Part shown: piece after piece, positions 18,016 to 26,141 of the stretch | How positions within the stretch are numbered: position 1 is the stretch's first letter | Layout of the letters: every line of letters starts with the position of its first letter | Source of the DNA: DAISIK01 sp036822055 | GTDB lineage: Bacteria > Verrucomicrobiota > Verrucomicrobiia > Opitutales > Puniceicoccaceae | Reading direction: 5' to 3' | NCBI GenBank assembly: GCA_036822055.1 | Contig: DAISIK010000016.1 | Location: 1 to 54,492 of the forward strand | Length of the DNA stretch: 54,492 nucleotides | The notes under the pieces: generated by a model | Told to the model about the DNA's origin: nothing | The model's input: the letters and a program-made list of their open reading frames with translations, nothing else | Database searches by the model: none | Translations under genes and position numbers: made by a program

Positions 18016-18654
18016 CTAGTCCCTCGCGATAGAGGTGACCTTGAGGGAGCGAACTCCCCAGCGTGCCGCGTCTCCGGTGCGCCCACCGTTGGAGACGTAG
18101 CGGATGCCAATTCGGAATGGACCCTGGGCTCGGATTTCGGCGGGGACCTCCAATTCGCCGCTGGCCCTCCAGGATTCCCTGTTGGCAGGCAGACTTGCCT
18201 GGGGAGTTAGATCGAAGATGGAGGCCTCCCCGGCCGTTTCCTCTGGGGAGATCTTAGCCTTGATTACCCAGATTTGAAGATCGGGTCCGTCAAAATCCTT
18301 TTTGGTTTCGAGTTCAAAGATGACGCGGCTGCTGGGTCTGGTGATGATGATGGGTGAAACAAGCCAGTCATCACTCGGCTCCATGCGACCTGCTCCGTAG
18401 CCGTTGCAACTTGCGAAGGTTCCGTCCTCGGCATTGGTGACCGTCCGCCAATTGCGATCGCTGCTAAGGTCAACCCGACTCCAGACACCAAAGTCATCGC
18501 GACCGAAAGAAGTCGTCCAAACTGTCCTCGTGTCGTCGATGCCCTCCACCCAGATGGTTTCCTGGAGTTCGAGAATGCTCCAATCCTCATAGCCGAATTG
18601 AGCTTGGAGCATGAGAGGGAGAAGGAAAAGTGGCAGGACGATTTTAAACGGCAT
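18016..18654 (-). CDS. Secreted protein with choice-of-anchor J / cleaved-adhesin-like domain
   Basis: Exported protein of 212 residues. MPFKIVLPLFLLPLMLQAQ is a clear signal peptide, with probable cleavage after AQ near residue 19. The mature part has the beta-sandwich pattern WTTSFGRDDFGVWSRVDL, then ASCNGYGAG and SDDWLVSPIII, then a strand-rich stretch ending YVSNGGRTGDAARWGVRSLKV. The SDDWLxSPxI and final DAARWGVxS patterns are those of choice-of-anchor J/cleaved-adhesin domains, which are jelly-roll modules often attached to extracellular enzymes. Here the module is the whole protein. It is transcribed toward the GntR-type gene, with a gap of about 205 bp. Confidence 0.65.
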   Translation of the reverse strand: MPFKIVLPLFLLPLMLQAQFGYEDWSILELQETIWVEGIDDTRTVWTTSFGRDDFGVWSRVDLSSDRNWRTVTNAEDGTFASCNGYGAGRMEPSDDWLVSPIIITRPSSRVIFELETKKDFDGPDLQIWVIKAKISPEETAGEASIFDLTPQASLPANRESWRASGELEVPAEIRAQGPFRIGIRYVSNGGRTGDAARWGVRSLKVTSIARD

Positions 18655-19111
18655 ACTTATTTATTGGCGGAGGGTTGAGGCTGTCTCAAGGGAAAGACAA
18701 GTAAAGATTTTGTTACTTTTATTGTTGTTTGAGTTTCGGGTTCTGTAATATAAGCGAGGATAATGCGGCTGGGACCCCCAAGAGCTTCCGGCCGTTGGGT
18801 AATAGCGGCAGGATTTCGCCGAGGAGGGGAACTGTTGCTACAGCAATGAGAGACTGTTCGGCTCGGAACCCGGGTATGCAGGATGCTGCCTTGCGGGCTG
18901 ACTTCCTGAATTTGCAGATCTCGCCAATTTCAACTTCGAAAGTGGCCTGAGTTTTGGTGTGGAGAGGGTACTCAATCGATCGCTGCAGGTGTCTGGTCGA
19001 TCGGTTGGTACCCTTCCTTTGCTCCCTTGAAGGTTACCCGAGGATCAACCAACCTGACAGAAATATTTGGGTTTAGATGCTCTCGTCAGAGAAAGCTACT
19101 ACCGACAAGGG
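18655..19111. other. Intergenic stretch with no supportable gene
   Basis: These 457 bases lie between the secreted-protein start and the Rpn gene end. Open frames of up to 73 codons exist (18729-18950, plus) but show no family signature, no ribosome-binding site and Arg/Ser-rich composition. The part at 18700-18735 is T-rich and could hold the promoter of the secreted-protein gene. I see no hairpin terminator. Confidence 0.5.
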
Positions 19112-19311
19112 GTTACTCGGCAAAAATACCGTCAAGGGTTGTGGATTCGAGAATGCGCTCGCTCCACTCTTCAATTTGTTTCGAAGTGGCTGACTCCAAT
19201 TTGATGGAGACACGCTCGGGCAGGATGCCAAACCTTTTAGTGAGTAGTCGTTCCAGAAGAATTCGCTCACCGATGAGTTGGCCTTCCTGGCGCCCCTCCT
19301 GGCGCCCTTCT

Positions 19312-19521
19312 TGGCGCCCTTCTTGGCGCCCTTCCTGGCGTCCTTGTTGGCGCCCTTCCCGCAGGCNNNNNNNNNNNNNNNNNNNNNNNNNNNNNNNNNN
19401 NNNNNNNNNNNNNNNNNNNNNNNNNNNNNNNNNNNNNNNNNNNNNNNNNNNNNNNNNNNNNNNNNNTGGCGCCCTTCTTGGCGCCCTTCCTGGCGTCCTT
19501 GTTGGCGCCCTTCCCGCAGGC
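19312..19521. repeat. Identical 55-bp contig ends flanking the gap, within a 12-bp coding repeat
   Basis: Bases 19312-19366 and 19467-19521 are identical over 55 bp and touch the N run on either side. Both consist of near-perfect 12-bp units (TGGCGCCCTTCT and variants) that encode E-G-R-Q on the minus strand. The unit array begins near 19283. The equality of the two flanks points to one sequence assembled twice, not to a true tandem duplication. Confidence 0.85.
19367..19466. other. Assembly gap (100 N)
   Basis: Exactly 100 unresolved bases, the conventional size for a gap of unknown length. The identical 55-bp flanks suggest the true distance is zero or negative. Since 100 is not a multiple of three, the placeholder shifts the reading frame of the Rpn-family gene artificially. 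Confidence 0.98.
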
Positions 19522-20590
19522 CTTCTTGGATGAGTTGTTCAGCTATGGTCATGGCTTCTTCTTTCAAAGACAGAGACTCTACTTACGAGATGATAGTGTA
19601 GAGGGTCTTCCGGTCAAGGGTCTTACCCGCTTTGGTTAGATAGGTGAGGCAAGTGCGCATAAAGGTATCCTGATCTGGTGCGTTAGCGAGGTCGATTAAC
19701 GCTCGTAGTCCGGTCTCAAAGGCTTCTTTTGGATCGGGTTCAAGGATAGCGCGGAGTACCTTAACGATCACTCGAACTGTGAGGTCGTGCTGGATAGGTT
19801 GTAACGAGAGTCCGGAAAGGTTGATGACCGCGTGCTGGAAATCGGGAAGGTACTCTCGCCAGGCTGGGTGCAGTTCCGCTGGAAGGTCGACGAGGTCTCT
19901 GAAATGAAGGGATTGGGTCCATTTTCCCCGATTTTGGAAGAAAACGATGGGGAGAACCGGAGGAAGACGTTTGGCCTTTGGGTATCTCTGACGGAAGTGT
20001 TCCCAAATGCGGAGTTGATATTGGAGGAGCCGCAAGGGCATCCAGGGATCAGGGAATCTTTGGTGCTCGAAGAGGAGGTGGACAAAAATTGGTTTTTGGA
20101 GAAGGCGGACCGAGAAGAGGAGATCGGCGTGTCGATGGTGTAGTTGCTCGTCGAGGAAGTTGGTATTTTCGGGCTGGAGGGATAGCCAATCGATCCCCTC
20201 GGTTAGTTCTGAAGGTAGGTAGGCCTTGAGAAATACGGACATCCTCCGGGGATCGCCCAAGCCAGATTTAATGAAAGCGTCGTGGGGGTTGTTGAGGGGG
20301 GCATCTTCCATGCGGGATGATCCAAGCACACCAGCTCCCGATAATGAAAGGGAAATGATCTGGAAGCCTGATACTGAGCGGTTTAGCTGGTCCTGGATTG
20401 AGGTTGGAATCGAGCCTTCATGGGCAAGCAAACCGCATTCGGATGTCGCTTTGCCGTGTTGATTGAATTCGATTTAGCTCATATCTGGATGAGGGCGCTT
20501 GCATTCTCGAAATCCATGAACGTTGATTAGGAATTGGCGATTGGCGGTTGGTGGGCCAGGCTGGAAATCGGGTTCTGAGGGTTTATATAA

Positions 20591-21646
20591 GTGGCGGAAG
20601 TGCTGATTATCGGTTTGGGTGCAGCGGGATGTTTGCTAGCAAATGCCTTCGCCGCCCGCGGGGTTGCAGTGTGGGGAGCTGATGATCCCGAAGGCTGGGC
20701 AGCCTCGGAGATGGCTCCGGGAATCATCAATCCACTAGCTGGGAAAAAGTTGCGACCGGGTCCTTGCCTGAAGCAGGAACTGGTGGCAGCGAGCGAGGCA
20801 TACTGCCAGATTGAGCAGAAAATTGGAGGAAAGGTCTTTCATCCAACACCGTTGCTTCGCATCTTGAGAACCGAGAAACAAGCAAAGCTTTTCGATGGTG
20901 GCGATTGGTCGGAAGAGCGGGTCGAGTGGGTTGGAGAGCGTTATAGGCCAGGAGCATTTGGAGGAATGATCGACGATCGGTTTGGGAGTTTCCTTACCAG
21001 GCAGAGCGGTTGGGTCGATGCCCAACAGATGAGAGTTGGGATAGCCAATGAATTGCGGCGGTCGGGACGCTTTATCGCTGAGAAGATCAGCTCGAAGGAG
21101 GTCTTTCCAGAGAGGGATGGGGTGAGGTGTCGAGGAAAAAAGTGGGACCTGGTAGTTTTTTGCGAAGGATGGAAGGGGGCGATTAACTCCTGGTTTCCTG
21201 AAGTGGTTTTTAACTCTGCCAAGGGGCAGGTTTTGGAGCTGCAATGTGAGGGGGGAGACCCTGGCTGGGAGTGGATCTTGAACCACGATAAGTGGTTACA
21301 GCCGAGGGGCGGCGGTCGGTACCGGGCTGGTTCGACCTTTCGCTGGGATGAGTTTGATGAGCTGGTTACGGCGGAGTCGCGGAAGGAAATCGAGGATGGA
21401 ATCAGGCGGTGTTTTCCGGGTTTTCCTTTCCGAGTGGTCAATCAGCTCGGAGGGGTTCGACCTGTCGTGGTCGATTATCAGCCGGTGGCGGGTTGCCACC
21501 GCGAGTGGAGAGGCTTGGGGGTTCTCAATGGTTTGGGGTCGCGGGGTCTTTTGGTGGGACCATTAATTGCAAAGCGTTTTGTGGAGTATTTGATTGATGG
21601 AAATAAACTTCCCGAACAGGTTTCGATTGAACGTTTTTACCAATGA
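20591..21646 (+). CDS. FAD-dependent oxidoreductase (DAO family)
   Basis: Flavoprotein of 351 residues with an N-terminal dinucleotide motif GLGAAG (8-13) inside VLIIGLGAAGCLLANAFAARG, followed by the DAO-family segment EMAPGIINPLAGKKLRPGP and a C-terminal LGGVRPVVVDYQPVAG. The IINPLAGKKL region resembles the group of DAO proteins related to the MnmC C-terminal oxidase, but no tRNA-modification role can be claimed. It starts with GTG; an in-frame ATG further in would lose the FAD motif, so GTG is correct. The stop codon overlaps the ATG of the following outer-membrane gene (ATGA), implying translational coupling. Confidence 0.85.
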   Translation: MAEVLIIGLGAAGCLLANAFAARGVAVWGADDPEGWAASEMAPGIINPLAGKKLRPGPCLKQELVAASEAYCQIEQKIGGKVFHPTPLLRILRTEKQAKLFDGGDWSEERVEWVGERYRPGAFGGMIDDRFGSFLTRQSGWVDAQQMRVGIANELRRSGRFIAEKISSKEVFPERDGVRCRGKKWDLVVFCEGWKGAINSWFPEVVFNSAKGQVLELQCEGGDPGWEWILNHDKWLQPRGGGRYRAGSTFRWDEFDELVTAESRKEIEDGIRRCFPGFPFRVVNQLGGVRPVVVDYQPVAGCHREWRGLGVLNGLGSRGLLVGPLIAKRFVEYLIDGNKLPEQVSIERFYQ

Positions 21647-22566
21647 TGAAAAGCTGTTTTCAGGTGTTTTTGGGGAGATGCGGGGTCTGGGCCTGGGCAT
21701 TTCTGAGTTGGTCACCGATGCTTTGGGGAAGCCGAGGGGGTCCGGTCGATGATCCCGTGCGCTTAAATTTCACTTTCGCGAACGTGGGGAATGCCTCCCT
21801 GGATGATGGAGGGAAGTTTGGATTTACCCATTATTACACGAGTTTGAATAGCCCAGCGGTGAGGTGGGGTGTCCTTTCGATCGGTTTGGGTTTGGCCTAT
21901 GATTACGAAGACTACCGATTTGAGGGCTTCAATCGTTTTCAGGATGGTTGGGACGGGGTTCACCGTTTTCAGCTTTCGGCACCGATCTTCTATCGCGTTG
22001 ATGAGGACTGGCAGGTGATGCTGATTCCGTCTCTGGGTTTTGCCAGGGAAGGGGAGCTGAAGTGGGGAGCGGAAGATCTGAACGTCGGGTTGGTCGCTTC
22101 GGTTGGTCGATCTTTTGGGCGGGAGCGTTTTGTCGGTCTCGGCTTCGGAGTGTTTGATGGGTTTGATGAAACAAGCGGCTTTGGTTTTGTGGCGGTCCGC
22201 TGGCGCTTTGGCGAAGATTGGCTCATCGCCAACCCATTTCGTCCGGGCCCGACCGGCTCGGCTGGCCTGGAGCTGTCCTGGTCGGGTTTACAGGGGTATG
22301 AAATTGGGGTCGGTGGATCGTATCGAAAATTTACGTTTCGGCTTGACGACTCTGGATTGGCCCCGGGCGGGACTGGCGAGGTCTTATCGGTACCAGTATG
22401 GTTACGGGTAACGGCAATCTTGAGCCGGGAGGTCAATTTGAACCTCTACGGGGGCGCTGCGCTTTTTGGAGAAGTTACTGCGAGAGATGCTGAGCGACGA
22501 CGGTTGGCGAGGGATGACTTTGACCCCGGGCTTCTTATTGCGATCAATACAAGCATCCATTTTTAG
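21643..22566 (+). CDS. Putative outer-membrane beta-barrel protein (DUF6268-like)
   Basis: Exported protein of 307 residues. A basic N-terminus and hydrophobic stretch (VWAWAFLSWSPMLWG) form the signal peptide. The mature part alternates aromatic and hydrophobic residues in short strands, such as RWGVLSIGLGLAYDYEDYRFEG, FVGLGFGVFDG and FGFVAVRWRFGEDW. It ends LLIAINTSIHF, with the terminal Phe expected of outer-membrane barrels. This looks like the DUF6268 group. The start ATG overlaps the preceding stop in ATGATGA, and a second in-frame ATG follows immediately. Its partner is the FAD oxidoreductase; the functional reason for the pairing is unknown. Confidence 0.75.
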   Translation: MMKSCFQVFLGRCGVWAWAFLSWSPMLWGSRGGPVDDPVRLNFTFANVGNASLDDGGKFGFTHYYTSLNSPAVRWGVLSIGLGLAYDYEDYRFEGFNRFQDGWDGVHRFQLSAPIFYRVDEDWQVMLIPSLGFAREGELKWGAEDLNVGLVASVGRSFGRERFVGLGFGVFDGFDETSGFGFVAVRWRFGEDWLIANPFRPGPTGSAGLELSWSGLQGYEIGVGGSYRKFTFRLDDSGLAPGGTGEVLSVPVWLRVTAILSREVNLNLYGGAALFGEVTARDAERRRLARDDFDPGLLIAINTSIHF

Positions 22567-22595
22567 GTGAAACCCTAGAGCAAAGCTCCTAGCTA

Positions 22596-23426
22596 TTAGT
22601 GGGGAAGGTTGAGGCTCTCGATGAAATTGCAGAACTCCGGACGTCCGCTGTAGTAGGGGTTCGAGCGCAGGTTTGGATGGAAGGTTTCCAAAGGGAAGGG
22701 CGAGTCCCCCAGAAAGTTGAAGGCGAGGCCGGCGGCAGCGGCAATTGCGTAGGCCGCTGAGAAGTCCCAGACCTTTACGCGATAATCCAGGGAGCCCGAA
22801 AAGAAACCGAAAGCAGCGTAGGTGGCAATAAGGGTGCCACTCCCGAGGGAGCGACAGCGGTACTTTTGGAGGAGCGGTTCGACGCGAGAGGCCACTTGAG
22901 CCGGTAGGGGAAACTGGAGGCCAACGACACTTCGTTGGTCGAAGGGTTCGTCAACCGGCTTGTACCGTCGATTGCCGATGAAGATCCCAAGACTTTCCCC
23001 TCCGTGGAGAAGGCGACGGCCGGGGTAATCGTAGACCCAGCCATAGACGGGAACTCCGCGATAGAGGAGGGCGAGGGAGATGGCACAGACGGGGATCCCA
23101 AGAGCGTAGTTATTGGTTCCGTCTATCGGATCGATGACCCAGGCATAGTCGCTTTCAAGGGGTATGGGAGTGCCATCGATGCTTGATTCCTCACTGCAAA
23201 AAACATCTCCGGGGAAGTCCTTGCGGACTGCGGCGTGGACGCGCTCGGAAATTGCAAAGTCGGCGAAGGTGACGCGACTTTGGTCTTCCTTCCAACTGCT
23301 GCTAACATCGCCAAACTGTTTGTCGAAAAACAGGATTTGATCTTCCAGAAAATGGCGCCCGGCATTTACGCGATGCCGACGTTCTTTCTCGTGGTCGACT
23401 CGCGATTTGGTAGAGGGCCGCTTCAT
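22596..23426 (-). CDS. Inositol-monophosphatase-family phosphatase
   Basis: Mg2+-dependent sugar/polyol phosphatase of 276 residues, the usual family length. Metal-binding residues are visible: the SEES site near 78-81, the DPIDGTNN motif at 99-106 and a C-terminal KVWDFSAAYAIAAAAG with the last metal Asp. The substrate could be inositol phosphate, histidinol phosphate, fructose-1,6-bisphosphate or 3'-phosphoadenosine phosphate; sequence alone does not decide. The start at 23426 (MKRPSTKSR) is preferred over an upstream in-frame start that would overlap the aminotransferase end and add a non-family sequence. It follows the aminotransferase gene by 34 bp in the same direction. Confidence 0.85.
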   Translation of the reverse strand: MKRPSTKSRVDHEKERRHRVNAGRHFLEDQILFFDKQFGDVSSSWKEDQSRVTFADFAISERVHAAVRKDFPGDVFCSEESSIDGTPIPLESDYAWVIDPIDGTNNYALGIPVCAISLALLYRGVPVYGWVYDYPGRRLLHGGESLGIFIGNRRYKPVDEPFDQRSVVGLQFPLPAQVASRVEPLLQKYRCRSLGSGTLIATYAAFGFFSGSLDYRVKVWDFSAAYAIAAAAGLAFNFLGDSPFPLETFHPNLRSNPYYSGRPEFCNFIESLNLPH

Positions 23427-23460
23427 GAGCCAAGGTTGGGTGGTTTGCGGAAGGCTGGTT

Positions 23461-24717
23461 TCATTTAGCCGAATGGCTTTTATGGAGAAGATCAAAGCAC
23501 TCCTCGGCGATGGCGCATGCCTCGTCGATGACTTCCTCATTGTGCGCGGCGCTGAGAAACCAATTGTGGTGAGGATGGAAGAAGACACCTCGAGCGATAG
23601 CCAGTCTGCAGAACTCCTGGATCAGATGGAGGTTGGGGTCGTTATCAAATACAGGGTAGGGGGCGGCCAAGGGACCGGTAAGGTGAAATGTAAAACCGTG
23701 ATCGGAAGCGGAGCGCGTGAGCCTCTCAGAGAGGCGGGAGCCGAGGAGTTCCAATCGCTTTGGGACATCCTCCTGATTGAGGATTCTCAGGCACGTCAAC
23801 GCCGCTGCCTGGGCCTCTCCGTTGTTCCAGTAGCTCCCGGTGAGGAAGACCTTGGACGCCGCATTTTTCAGGCTTGAGCGCCCGGCGGCTGCTGAGATGG
23901 GGTAGCCGTTTCCGAGAGCTTTGCAGTAGCAGGCAATGTCCGGCTGGAAATCGAAGAGCCGATGGGAGCCACCTGGATGCAAGCGAAAGCCGACCCTGAT
24001 GTCGTCGAGGATGAATACGATCCCCTTTTTTCGGCAAGTTTGGGCAATGGTTTGATGAAAGCCGGGCGCCGGAAGCACAGAGGCTGCGAAGGAGGGGTGA
24101 TGGTAGGGGGTGACGACAACAGCGGCCACATCCTCGTGATGCTCACTTAGAAGATTCTGAAACGCTTCGAGATCATTCCACGCAAAGGAATGAACGTGGG
24201 TTCGGTCTTCTTCAATAACTCCGCCCCAGCCGGGAGTACACCAAGCATCCACCCCGTGGTAGGCGCCTGATACCTTTAAGATTTTACGACGCCCGGTAGC
24301 TTGGCGGGCTACCTGAACCGCCCAGGTTGTGACATCGGACCCATTTTTAGCGAAAACAGCCCAGTCGGCGAAATCGATTTGGTTGGTCAGCTGCTCTGCA
24401 AGTTCGACCATTACCTCGACCGGATGGTTGAAGACCGAGCCCCGAGCCCTTTGGACAGTGGCTGCCTCTTCAACTGCTGGATGATGATAACCGAGGATGA
24501 TCGGACCGTAGCCGCACATGAAGTCGAGGTAGGAGTTGCCATCTACGTCGTAGTAGCGGCAACCTTCTGCCCGAGTAGCAAAATAGGGTGAGGCCCCGGG
24601 GAGGGCCGCGATGGGACTGGTGTGCCCATAGATCCCACCGGGTACAACTCGGGCAGCTCGCTCGAACAATTGTAGGGAACGGGTCAATTTTGGTGCTTCC
24701 TCAAGGAATCCAGACAT
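23461..24717 (-). CDS. Class III aminotransferase (glutamate-1-semialdehyde aminomutase-like)
   Basis: PLP-dependent fold-type I enzyme of 418 residues. It has YYDVDGNSYLDFMCGYGPIILG and NHPVEVMVELAEQL near the N-terminus, the AFAKNGSDVTTWAVQVAR PLP-phosphate region, VSGAYHGVDAWC, and the lysine region ACYCKALGNGYPISAAAG carrying the Schiff-base Lys. The best superfamily match is the HemL-like branch, but the usual FDEVxTGFR motif is replaced by ILDDIRVGFR. This and the partnership with an IMPase-family phosphatase suggest a specialised aminomutase/aminotransferase rather than tetrapyrrole-pathway HemL. Amino-sugar or nucleotide-linked substrates are possible. It is the first gene of a two-gene minus-strand unit. 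Confidence 0.8.
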   Translation of the reverse strand: MSGFLEEAPKLTRSLQLFERAARVVPGGIYGHTSPIAALPGASPYFATRAEGCRYYDVDGNSYLDFMCGYGPIILGYHHPAVEEAATVQRARGSVFNHPVEVMVELAEQLTNQIDFADWAVFAKNGSDVTTWAVQVARQATGRRKILKVSGAYHGVDAWCTPGWGGVIEEDRTHVHSFAWNDLEAFQNLLSEHHEDVAAVVVTPYHHPSFAASVLPAPGFHQTIAQTCRKKGIVFILDDIRVGFRLHPGGSHRLFDFQPDIACYCKALGNGYPISAAAGRSSLKNAASKVFLTGSYWNNGEAQAAALTCLRILNQEDVPKRLELLGSRLSERLTRSASDHGFTFHLTGPLAAPYPVFDNDPNLHLIQEFCRLAIARGVFFHPHHNWFLSAAHNEEVIDEACAIAEECFDLLHKSHSAK

Positions 24718-24854
24718 CCTGAGAAGATGAGGTGAGGGGGGGATACGTGCAAGCCAATCGGCAAAGCGGGAAGGGTGGGGCTAAAAAAGGTTGGTCGGGG
24801 CCTGAAAATTGAGGAATTAGGCTTTGTTTTAGAGTCTACGACGCTCAGTTTGTG

Positions 24855-26018
24855 ATGATGCGCTTCGTGTTAGTTACCGAGACTTTTCCTCCAGAAATCA
24901 ATGGGGTGGCGATGTCCTTGAGGCGAATTCTCGGGCAAATGCAGGCACTTGGCCACGACGTCCGGGTGGTGCGTCCGAGGCAACCGGAGGACCGGCTGGG
25001 AACCGGGGTGTTGGAGTTCAACGACGTGCTCGTGCCCGGCATTCCGCTTTGGGGTTATAAGGGTTTGCGGATGGGCCTGCCTTGGTATGCCCGGGTGAGG
25101 AAGGCTATAGAAGAATTTGAGGCAGATGCAGTTTACGTGGCCACGGAGGGGCCGCTCGGCTTGGCAGCCATCTGGGCGTCCCGGCGGCTGAAGCGCTTGG
25201 TCGTGACGGGCTACCACACCAACTTCCAGCAGTACATGCGGCACTACCGCTTGGGCTTTCTTTCAGGTGCGATGAATGCCTTCATGCGGCGGGTCCACAA
25301 TGCAACAGCCGGGACTTTTGCGCCGTCAGACGCTTTAGTCGAAGAATTAACTTCGCTGGGATACCGCAATTGCAGAGTTTTGGGAAGAGGGGTCGACGTT
25401 GATTTGTTTAGGCCGGAACGGAGGAGCGAGGAATTGCGAGCCAACTGGGGGGTTAAAGGCGAGATGGTGGTTTGCTTCTATGTAGGCAGGATCGCGGGCG
25501 AGAAGAATCTCGATCTTTTCTTTCGCGGCGCAGCAAAGCTGTCCGAGGAAGCACCCGGGCTGGTTAAGGCTGTGGTAGTAGGAGACGGCCCGGAGCTCGG
25601 GAGGCTGCAGAAAGCCCATCCCGAGGCAGTTTTTACCGGGACCAAGCGGGATGTTGAGCTGGCAAACCACGTGGCATCGGGGGATATTTTCCTTTTCCCC
25701 AGCCGGACAGAAACTTTCGGTAATGTGATCACGGAGGCGATGGCAAGTGGTTTGGTAGTGGCCTCCTATGATTATGCTGCCGCAAGACGATTCATTCGAG
25801 ATGGAGCGAATGGTTTTGTAGCTCCGCTGGACGACGAGGGGGCTCTGGTCGAGGCAGCCTTGAGGGCTTTCAGATCGAGGGAACGGTGGATCGAGATTCG
25901 AGCCAAGGCGAGAGAGACGGTGCTGGAGGTTTCGTGGCGATCGGTTGTGCAGCAATTCGTAGCCGTGCTGGAAGAGATGCGAGCGCCCTTAAACAATCAA
26001 GATTCTGTAAACGGTTAG
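24855..26018 (+). CDS. GT4-family glycosyltransferase
   Basis: GT-B fold glycosyltransferase of 387 residues, acting at the cytoplasmic face of the membrane. The N-terminus RFVLVTETFPPEINGVAMSL is the characteristic beginning of the PimB/MgtA/SqdX-type lipid mannosyl- or glucosyltransferases. The C-terminal half has FYVGRIAGEKNLDLFFRG and the donor-binding EX7E motif in ETFGNVITEAMASGLVV. Homologues transfer hexoses onto diacylglycerol, phosphatidylinositol or related lipids; the acceptor here is unknown. GTG (24852), ATG (24855) and ATG (24858) are all possible starts, and none has a Shine-Dalgarno sequence. It is divergent from the aminotransferase, with a gap of about 135 bp. Confidence 0.85.
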   Translation: MMRFVLVTETFPPEINGVAMSLRRILGQMQALGHDVRVVRPRQPEDRLGTGVLEFNDVLVPGIPLWGYKGLRMGLPWYARVRKAIEEFEADAVYVATEGPLGLAAIWASRRLKRLVVTGYHTNFQQYMRHYRLGFLSGAMNAFMRRVHNATAGTFAPSDALVEELTSLGYRNCRVLGRGVDVDLFRPERRSEELRANWGVKGEMVVCFYVGRIAGEKNLDLFFRGAAKLSEEAPGLVKAVVVGDGPELGRLQKAHPEAVFTGTKRDVELANHVASGDIFLFPSRTETFGNVITEAMASGLVVASYDYAAARRFIRDGANGFVAPLDDEGALVEAALRAFRSRERWIEIRAKARETVLEVSWRSVVQQFVAVLEEMRAPLNNQDSVNG

Positions 26019-26141
26019 GAAAGCGCTAACATGACCTTAGGCGAGATTTGTGCCAGAGGATAGCGAATGACCAAATTTTAGGTCGCCGGAGAGAAAAAGT
26101 TGTTTCCAAGTCCCCCTCCAAGGGGTAATCTTATCTGTTTA

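Larger units (their letters stand above)
19112..20311 (-). pseudogene. Rpn-family (PD-(D/E)XK) nuclease, interrupted by an in-frame stop and a scaffold gap
   Basis: Member of the recombination-promoting nuclease / 'putative transposase' family. The start at 20311 gives MEDAPLNNPHDAFIKSGLGDPRR, the standard family beginning; the frame is open further upstream to 20431, but that part is not family-like. Nuclease-core landmarks are HHRHADLLFSV (the D of the active site) and HLLFEHQRFPD (E and Q). The frame meets TAA at 19583-19585 after KTLYTIIS, then continues in the same frame with VESLSLKEEAMTIAEQLIQEG, Glu-Gly-Arg-Gln repeats and, beyond the N gap, the family tail ending LDGIFAE at 19112. 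The tail frame is only recovered if the gap is treated as a 55-bp overlap. The truncated product from 20311 would still contain the nuclease core. Confidence 0.75.

Noticed and set aside
18729..18950. Possible 73-codon gene in the 457-bp gap
   Set aside because: No ribosome-binding site, no recognisable pattern and Arg/Ser-rich random composition.
19283..19521. CRISPR-like short repeats
   Set aside because: The unit is 12 bp, contiguous without spacers, and codes for E-G-R-Q in the Rpn frame.
19027..19601. Plus-strand frames reading Trp-Arg-Pro-Ser repeats across the gap
   Set aside because: They are the reverse reading of the Glu-Gly-Arg-Gln repeat of the Rpn gene and run through unresolved bases.
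22575..22592. CTAGAGC-AAA-GCTCCTAG hairpin between convergent genes
   Set aside because: Short, with a bulge and no T run; suggestive but not supportable as an intrinsic terminator.
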